Of a stretch of 36,317 bases of DNA, positions 31,799-36,317 are shown in pieces; within the stretch, counting starts at the first letter, position 1, and every line of letters begins with the position of its first letter. The notes below the pieces were generated by a model. The model was not told the DNA's origin. It saw only the letters and a program-made list of their open reading frames with translations, and ran no database searches. The stretch spans positions 1 through 36,317 of the forward strand of contig QHZD01000049.1 in NCBI GenBank assembly GCA_003225315.1, in the 5' to 3' direction. This DNA is from Acidobacteriota bacterium. GTDB taxonomy: Bacteria > Acidobacteriota > Terriglobia > Acidiferrales > UBA7541. A program made the position numbers and the translations under genes.

Positions 31799-34213
31799 AT
31801 GTGTCATGCTCAGAACCTTGCACTGCTGATCCGCCTTGTACAAGAAGCAAAACGCTGCCAGCAGAGGGCATTCGGCGAAATCGGTTTCTTATTCAGAATT
31901 GTTTTGCTGTTCATATTAATGAACGCATGTGGAGCTGCCTCAGCCTTTGCCACATGCGATGCTCCTGCAAATCCGATCGAGGCGGAGAATTGTCTGCCGG
32001 GCAATCCTCCTGGTCAGTGGTATGTCGCGGGAGCAGGCTCGAGCAACATACAGGGATTTACCACGGATATTAGCGTGAACGTTGGCCAAACGGTGTTCTT
32101 TAAAATCACCACCAGCGCCGCAGCGTACAGCATTAATATCTACAGAATAGGCTATTACCAGGGGAATGGAGCGCGCTCCGTGGCGCTCCCGCAAAGCCAG
32201 CCTCCTTGCCTGTGGGATGGCTCTACCGGACTAACCGACTGCGGCAACTGGGCCGTATCCGCCTCTTGGGCTGTGCCCAGCACGGCTACGTCGGGAGTCT
32301 ATTTTGCTCAGCTCACGCGCCAGGATACCGGTGAGGCGAGTCCCATGCTTTTTGTTGTGCGCAACGATGCCAGTCATTCCGACATCTTGGCGCAAACGTC
32401 GGACACTAGCTGGCACGCTTACAACGACTATGGGGGATACAGTTTTTATTCCGGCGAGCTCGGTCGCTCGTACAAAGTCAGCTACAACCGGCCGTTTAAC
32501 GTGCCAAATATGTATGCTTGGTTTTTCAGCGCGGAATATCCCATGATTCGCTGGTTGGAAGCGAACGGCTACGACGTCAGCTATTTTACGGGCGCGGATA
32601 CGGACCGTAACGGCGCGCTGATCACTCAGCACAAAGTTTTCATGTCAATCGGTCATGACGAATATTGGTCGGGCGGACAACGCGCCAATGTGGAAGCTGC
32701 CCGGGCGGCCGGTGTGAATCTGGCATTCTTTAGTGGCAACGGAATCTTTTGGAAGACTCTCTGGGAATCAAGCATTGACGGCACAAATAGGTCATACCGC
32801 ACGCTGGTTTGCTATAAGGAGACGCTAGCGAACAGAATCATCGATCCCGCGGATCCGCCCATTTGGACCGGCATGTGGCGAGACTCGCGCTTCAGTCCGC
32901 CAGCCGACGGGGGCCGTCCCGAAAACGCATTGAGCGGCACAAGCTTCCTGGTAAACGAGGTTCGCAGAGATTCCATCACCGTGCCCCAGGCAGACGGTAG
33001 AATGCGCTTCTGGAGGAATACCAGCATTGCGTCGCTGGCGCCCGGGCAAGTTGCTACGCTGCCGGCGGGCGTGCTTGGCTACGAGTGGGATGTGGATGCC
33101 GATAACGGATTCCGTCCGGCAGGTCTTGTGCCCCTCTCGACCACGACATTAACCGTGCCGACTTGCCTCATCGGCTACAACAGCAGTGGCACTTGTTCGG
33201 CAACCCACCATCTGACCTTCTACCGCGCCGCGAGTGGAGCCCTTGTCTTCGGGGCGGGTACTGTCCAGTGGTCTTGGGGGCTGGATAACAATCATGCGAT
33301 AGACAATATCACTCCAACTGACCCTAATATGCAGCAGGCCACCGTAAACATTCTTGCTGACATGGGAGTTCAGCAGGCGGCGTTACAGAGAGGCCTTTTT
33401 CCTGCGACACCTTCTGCTGACACCACACCGCCCCAATCAACGATAACCTCGCCCGCCTCGGGCAGTGCGGCGGGCCCGGGCTCTACAGTGACCATCTCCG
33501 GAACGGCTGTCGACTTTGGGGGTGGCGTGGTGGGCGCAGTTGAGGTGTCTGTGGATGGGGGAAACACATGGCACCCTGCTGTGGGTCGCGAGAATTGGAG
33601 TTATACCTTCAGTGTTGGCAATTCCTCAACTCTAAACGTCCAGAGTCGAGCGGTTGATGACAGCGGGAATCTGGAGGTTCCCAACGGCGGTATCACGCTC
33701 GCCGTGGGCCCAACCAACTGTCCCTGCACGATCTGGCCGAGCACCGCTGTTCCGTCGCTTGTTGATGTTGGTCCTGATGACCCAGTCGAGTTAGGAGTTT
33801 CCTTCAAATCCGATTTCAACGATTACATTAAGGGCATCCGCTTTTATAAGAGCGCCGCCAATACGGGAACGCATGTGGGAAGTCTTTGGGACAGCGCTGG
33901 TAATTTGCTGGCTACTGCGACTTTCACCGGGGAAACCGATTCGGGTTGGCAGGAGGTGGATTTTCCAAATCCTGTGCCAGTCAATGCCAACGCCTTGTAC
34001 GTGGCCTCCTACCATGCCCCATCAGGGCACTACAGCGTGGACGGGTATTACTTCACGAGTTCTGGCGTGGACAATGCACCGTTGCACGCTCCACTGAATG
34101 GCAGCGGCACTCCCAACGGGCCTTATGGGTACAGCAGCACCAGCGTCTTCCCAACCAGCACTTACAACTCCGCCACCTATTGGGTGGACATGGTCTTCAA
34201 CTACCAACCATGA
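31799..34213 (+). CDS. Secreted protein: N,N-dimethylformamidase-beta-like domain, Ig-like domain and DUF4082
   Basis: The 804-residue protein starts with a long signal region (hydrophobic 30-41, cleavage near AFA 49-51). Residues about 70-190 form a beta-sandwich with YSINIYRIGYYQGNGAR. The following domain has HAYNDYGGYSFY, the RPFNVPNMYAWFF segment, YDVSYFTGADTDR and MSIGHDEYWSGGQR (285-290 GHDEYW), the signature of N,N-dimethylformamidase beta-subunit-like proteins; in the true enzyme a mononuclear iron is held by two Tyr and one Glu. An Ig-like domain follows (DTTPPQSTITSPASGSAAG onward), and DUF4082 ends the protein (about 655-804, IKGIRFYKSAANTGTHVGSL). DUF4082 resembles carbohydrate-binding modules. 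Substrate unknown; a glycan amide is a tempting guess given the amidotransferases. Stop and next start overlap as ATGA. Confidence 0.82.
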   Translation: MCHAQNLALLIRLVQEAKRCQQRAFGEIGFLFRIVLLFILMNACGAASAFATCDAPANPIEAENCLPGNPPGQWYVAGAGSSNIQGFTTDISVNVGQTVFFKITTSAAAYSINIYRIGYYQGNGARSVALPQSQPPCLWDGSTGLTDCGNWAVSASWAVPSTATSGVYFAQLTRQDTGEASPMLFVVRNDASHSDILAQTSDTSWHAYNDYGGYSFYSGELGRSYKVSYNRPFNVPNMYAWFFSAEYPMIRWLEANGYDVSYFTGADTDRNGALITQHKVFMSIGHDEYWSGGQRANVEAARAAGVNLAFFSGNGIFWKTLWESSIDGTNRSYRTLVCYKETLANRIIDPADPPIWTGMWRDSRFSPPADGGRPENALSGTSFLVNEVRRDSITVPQADGRMRFWRNTSIASLAPGQVATLPAGVLGYEWDVDADNGFRPAGLVPLSTTTLTVPTCLIGYNSSGTCSATHHLTFYRAASGALVFGAGTVQWSWGLDNNHAIDNITPTDPNMQQATVNILADMGVQQAALQRGLFPATPSADTTPPQSTITSPASGSAAGPGSTVTISGTAVDFGGGVVGAVEVSVDGGNTWHPAVGRENWSYTFSVGNSSTLNVQSRAVDDSGNLEVPNGGITLAVGPTNCPCTIWPSTAVPSLVDVGPDDPVELGVSFKSDFNDYIKGIRFYKSAANTGTHVGSLWDSAGNLLATATFTGETDSGWQEVDFPNPVPVNANALYVASYHAPSGHYSVDGYYFTSSGVDNAPLHAPLNGSGTPNGPYGYSSTSVFPTSTYNSATYWVDMVFNYQP

Positions 34214-35307
34214 TTGAATTGTCGATCGTATTGATCACCAAGAATCAGGCTTGGAACATCCCGTGCCTGATCGAGTCCGTCCTCCAGGCAACGTCCTTGT
34301 TTCCTTCCAGGGAGATCGTTCTGGTGGATTCGAACTCTACGGACGAAACTGTTAAGTTCGCCGGCCGCTATCCGATCAACGTTGTGCGTCTCCGGCCAGG
34401 GCAGCGTCTTTCTCCTGCTGCTGGGCGGTACATTGGTTACAAGCGCACGCGAGGAGAGTTCGTGCTCTTTCTGGACGGCGACATGGAACTGCTCCAGGGT
34501 TGGCTCGGGCAAGCCGTTCAAGTCATGAGAGCAATACCCAAGGCTGGCGTGATGCTCTCCAGCAAGGTCATCGAACTACCGCCGTCTGGTGCATCAGTGC
34601 CCCCTTCTCCAGCTCCGATCACCCACGGGGCCATTCCGAAAGAGGTCTCCCGCGTGTCCTTCGTCGTTGGTGGCGCGGGTTTGTATCGGCGGTCCGTGCT
34701 TGAGCATGTCGGGACGTTTAATCCTTACCTCTTTTCAGATGAAGAGCCAGAACTTTATATCCGAATCCGTCATGCAGGGTATCAAGTCCTGCAACTCGAT
34801 GCCCCCATTGTCCGCCACTACTCGCAGCCGCAAGAAACGCCATCAGCGTTGCTGGGCAGGCGCAAGCGCAATTTTCTTCTCGGTGTGGGTCAATGCATCC
34901 GCTACCACATGGGAACCAAGTTGCTCTGGCCGTATCTCAAGGAACGTGGCCTGTGGAGTCTTACGGCGGCGCTGTGGCTAGCTGCCGGTCTCGGCTCTCT
35001 CCTGTGGACTTTGATTACTCAAGACTTCATTCCGTTGGGCTTATGGGTGCTTTTCTGCTGCTTGCTGCTTGGTATTGCCGCCGTCCGAAAGCGCAGCTTG
35101 AGACGTGGCCTCTACACTTTGTTCCACCGCGTGCTCATGACCGAAGGATTATTAAGAGGATTTCTGATGAAGCCGCTTCCGCCGGAAAGCTATCCCGAAG
35201 ATGCCGAAATACTCCAGGAATGTGGGTTCGAAGAAAGCTTTCATCGAGTGTCAACTAAGAGCGGCGTGGCCCAATCCAATGTCACTATCCGCGCCCGCAT
35301 GGTTTGA
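34210..35307 (+). CDS. GT2-family glycosyltransferase with C-terminal membrane helices
   Basis: The 365-residue product begins MIELSIVLITKNQAWNIPCL and has a GT-A fold with VDSNSTDET (nucleotide site) and LFLDGDME, the DGD at 89-91 being the metal-binding DxD motif. FSDEEPELYIRIRHAGY holds the likely catalytic acidic residues. Two membrane segments (about 250-268 and 274-292) sit after the catalytic domain, so it is anchored with the active site in the cytoplasm. ATG 34210 overlaps the stop of the DMFase-like gene (ATGA); the longer frame from 33946 is an artefact running inside that gene. The coupling means each ribosome that finishes the secreted protein can start this enzyme, a strong hint that they work in one pathway. 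Confidence 0.88.
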   Translation: MIELSIVLITKNQAWNIPCLIESVLQATSLFPSREIVLVDSNSTDETVKFAGRYPINVVRLRPGQRLSPAAGRYIGYKRTRGEFVLFLDGDMELLQGWLGQAVQVMRAIPKAGVMLSSKVIELPPSGASVPPSPAPITHGAIPKEVSRVSFVVGGAGLYRRSVLEHVGTFNPYLFSDEEPELYIRIRHAGYQVLQLDAPIVRHYSQPQETPSALLGRRKRNFLLGVGQCIRYHMGTKLLWPYLKERGLWSLTAALWLAAGLGSLLWTLITQDFIPLGLWVLFCCLLLGIAAVRKRSLRRGLYTLFHRVLMTEGLLRGFLMKPLPPESYPEDAEILQECGFEESFHRVSTKSGVAQSNVTIRARMV

Positions 35308-35342
35308 GATCAGTTCCTCACGCCCCAAGGCCAAAATCCCTA

Positions 35343-35738
35343 TCAGTTCGTTCGGAAATACTGTTGTACAGAAGCGTCTTGCGGATCAAATATGTATTCT
35401 TCGATTGCGCGATGCCCCTTGCAGTTGGGTTTTCCGCATCTCCACAAGCGAAGATTCTTCTTCTGGGGGTGAACCTCAGCGAGATACATAGGTAGTCCAT
35501 CTTGAGGACAAGTCACCCGCAGCACTCCTGTTTGCTTGCTTTGTTGCTCGTCGCCCTCAACCGAAAAGTATCCGGTATTGTCTGAAAAAAAGATGAAGCA
35601 GCCAGAAAGTGGGCATGCGTAAGCGAGGGAGTGGGTCGTGAATGTATGAGTGCCGTTTTCAAGTTGAACCGGCTTCATCGCGACGTAATGTTCGTAGCAA
35701 AGAGGGCGAAGGTCCTTTCCCATTTTCGCCATAGTCAT
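35343..35738 (-). CDS. Small protein with two tandem zinc-ribbon-like modules, function unknown
   Basis: I start this 131-residue protein at ATG 35738-35736, which follows the strong ribosome-binding site AAGGAGGTGG; a longer frame from 35768 adds ten residues but lacks such a site. Six cysteines are arranged in two similar blocks: Cys14-x2-His17-x3-Met21 with Cys42-x4-Cys47, and Cys77-x2-Asp80-x3-Met84 with Cys101-x4-Cys106. The spacing (28 and 24 residues between first and second cysteine of each block) suggests an internal duplication of a zinc-ribbon-like module; the second block has three cysteines and would need His or Asp as the fourth ligand. No signal peptide or membrane segment. It is convergent with the GT2 gene (35 bases between stops). 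I do not recognise a named family. Confidence 0.7.
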   Translation of the reverse strand: MTMAKMGKDLRPLCYEHYVAMKPVQLENGTHTFTTHSLAYACPLSGCFIFFSDNTGYFSVEGDEQQSKQTGVLRVTCPQDGLPMYLAEVHPQKKNLRLWRCGKPNCKGHRAIEEYIFDPQDASVQQYFRTN

Positions 35739-35920
35739 TCCACCTCCTTGGATAAATTGCCTTGCCACCGCTCCGCACTCGGCTCCGTTACCCTCAGGGG
35801 GTAGGCTTGTGACACGTCCAGGCTTATCGTTTTAGACTCAATGCAATAGCCCCTCCCTTCGTCCTTAGGCGGGAGCGGCTTTAGAAGAATGCCTCCTCCA
35901 GTTGTCTTGCTTTTATTCAT
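35735..35920 (-). CDS. Probable small gene coupled to the zinc-ribbon gene (61 residues, unknown function)
   Basis: The frame from ATG 35920 encodes 61 residues, beginning MNKSKTTGGGILLKPLPP and ending NLSKEVE. An AAGG sequence lies eight bases before the ATG, and the stop overlaps the following start as ATGA (35738-35735), placing the next gene's ribosome-binding site inside this gene. An upstream TTG at 35941 could add seven residues. It is hydrophilic with one cysteine and no recognisable motif. The coupling argues that it is real, but its shortness and lack of family mean it could be a leader region or chance frame. Confidence 0.45.
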   Translation of the reverse strand: MNKSKTTGGGILLKPLPPKDEGRGYCIESKTISLDVSQAYPLRVTEPSAERWQGNLSKEVE

Positions 35921-36124
35921 CGACTTTACCTTCCCTTTCAAGAGCAGGTCTGGTGCCGCTGGGGAGCCATTGGCTGTTTGTCTTCTATCGCCCTACGGTT
36001 GCCTCCTGGAAGACTTTAGGGGCATTGCTAGGCGCCCAAACCGCGGGGCCTGGTGCTTTTGGGGACGGGCGGTGCCGGTCTTCACTTTGACCAGCTCCGC
36101 CCGCTTGGATTGAGGGATATACCG

Positions 36125-36140
36125 AACGCCCAGAGGCGTT
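36125..36140 (-). terminator. Stem-loop downstream of the second beta-helix gene
   Basis: AACGCC and GGCGTT form a perfect 6-bp stem around the four bases CAGA. It sits 11 bases after the stop of the minus-strand beta-helix gene, a normal terminator position. No T-run follows on the minus strand, so termination would be inefficient or assisted by other factors. Confidence 0.35.
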
Positions 36141-36150
36141 TGGCCGGAGC

Positions 36151-36317
36151 CTAGTGTTGATAGGCTCCGAGGTCGACGCCGCCGCCTTGGGGGCGAGCTT
36201 TGCCGGTGATGTCGGTGTAGATGTACTTTTTGAGGTCGCTGACGATGTTGGCCGGCAACCCGGATAGGGTGCTGGGATCGATGCCGCGGTTGTAAGCCGG
36301 GCTGAGCGGGAGCAGGG
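36151..36317 (-). CDS. 3' end of a second beta-helix protein (5' part beyond the window)
   Basis: On the minus strand the frame is open from the window edge to TAG at 36153-36151, giving the last 54 residues or so. They include NRGIDPSTLSGLPANIVSDL, KKYIYTDITGKARPQGG and VDLGAYQH. Over the 44 residues starting RGIDP I count 29 identities with the C-terminus of the beta-helix protein at 28563-30020, so it is a clear paralogue. It presumably also encodes a membrane-anchored or secreted beta-helix protein acting on the locus polysaccharide. Both copies lie on the minus strand and bracket the flippase/DMFase-like/GT2 block. Confidence 0.8.
   Translation of the reverse strand, partial: LLPLSPAYNRGIDPSTLSGLPANIVSDLKKYIYTDITGKARPQGGGVDLGAYQH

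Noticed and set aside
35889-36113. Plus-strand open frames of 60-74 codons near the right end
   Set aside because: They run opposite the small coupled gene, have no ribosome-binding site, and show no protein-like motifs.
1-36317. CRISPR arrays, rRNA genes and insertion sequences
   Set aside because: No regularly spaced repeats, rRNA sequence or transposase reading frames were found.

Overview
The window looks like chromosomal DNA of a soil-type Acidobacteriota (Terriglobia-like) bacterium. This is inferred from gene content: an Oar-like TonB receptor with an N-terminal carboxypeptidase-regulatory domain, GC-rich coding sequence with scattered GTG/TTG starts, and an exopolysaccharide (EPS) locus built on the plan seen in exosortase-associated loci. 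No database search was possible, so the taxonomy is tentative. Gene order is clear and there is no sign of phage, IS elements or CRISPR arrays.

Left end (1-3913): a polyphosphate/phosphate-handling group. It holds the tail of a thymidylate-kinase-like P-loop protein, a Ppx/GppA exopolyphosphatase with an HD domain, a SixA-type histidine phosphatase, and on the opposite strand a CHAD protein whose C-terminal half is a degenerate copy of the Ppx HD region. Positions 4256-7633 encode a large outer-membrane TonB-dependent receptor. A tRNA-Leu(CAA) gene with encoded CCA lies at 7724-7810 on the minus strand, followed by a strong 10-bp stem-loop.

Polysaccharide region (7941-35307): a minus-strand MBOAT O-acyltransferase plus SGNH partner (glycan O-acetylation) diverges from a long plus-strand operon-like run. 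That run starts with a NusG paralogue (UpxY/RfaH type) preceded by an ops/JUMPstart-like sequence. It continues with an outer-membrane export protein (Wza type), a chain-length regulator (Wzz/GNVR type), a GspA-like AAA ATPase with a periplasmic LysM domain, a BY-kinase homologue with ruined Walker motifs, the initiating sugar-phosphate transferase, a Gfo/Idh dehydrogenase and DegT aminotransferase (amino-sugar synthesis), an O-antigen ligase/polymerase, two asparagine-synthase-type amidotransferases flanking a GT4 glycosyltransferase, a second GT4, and a FemAB/GNAT-like acyltransferase. A convergent parallel beta-helix protein follows, then a Wzx-type flippase, a large secreted protein with an N,N-dimethylformamidase-beta-like domain plus DUF4082, and a GT2 glycosyltransferase. 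Together these describe a Wzx/Wzy-type pathway: initiation on a lipid carrier, extension by three visible glycosyltransferases, flipping, polymerisation, length control, export, and decoration by acetyl and probably amide or other acyl groups.

Right end (35343-36317): a small protein with two tandem zinc-ribbon-like modules, a probable short gene overlapping its start, and the 3' end of a second beta-helix protein that is a close paralogue of the one at 28563-30020.

The most unusual points are the ops-like element next to a NusG paralogue, the pseudo-tyrosine kinase, the CHAD/degenerate-HD fusion beside ppx, the AAA-TM-LysM protein, and the translational coupling of a DMFase-like secreted protein to a glycosyltransferase.
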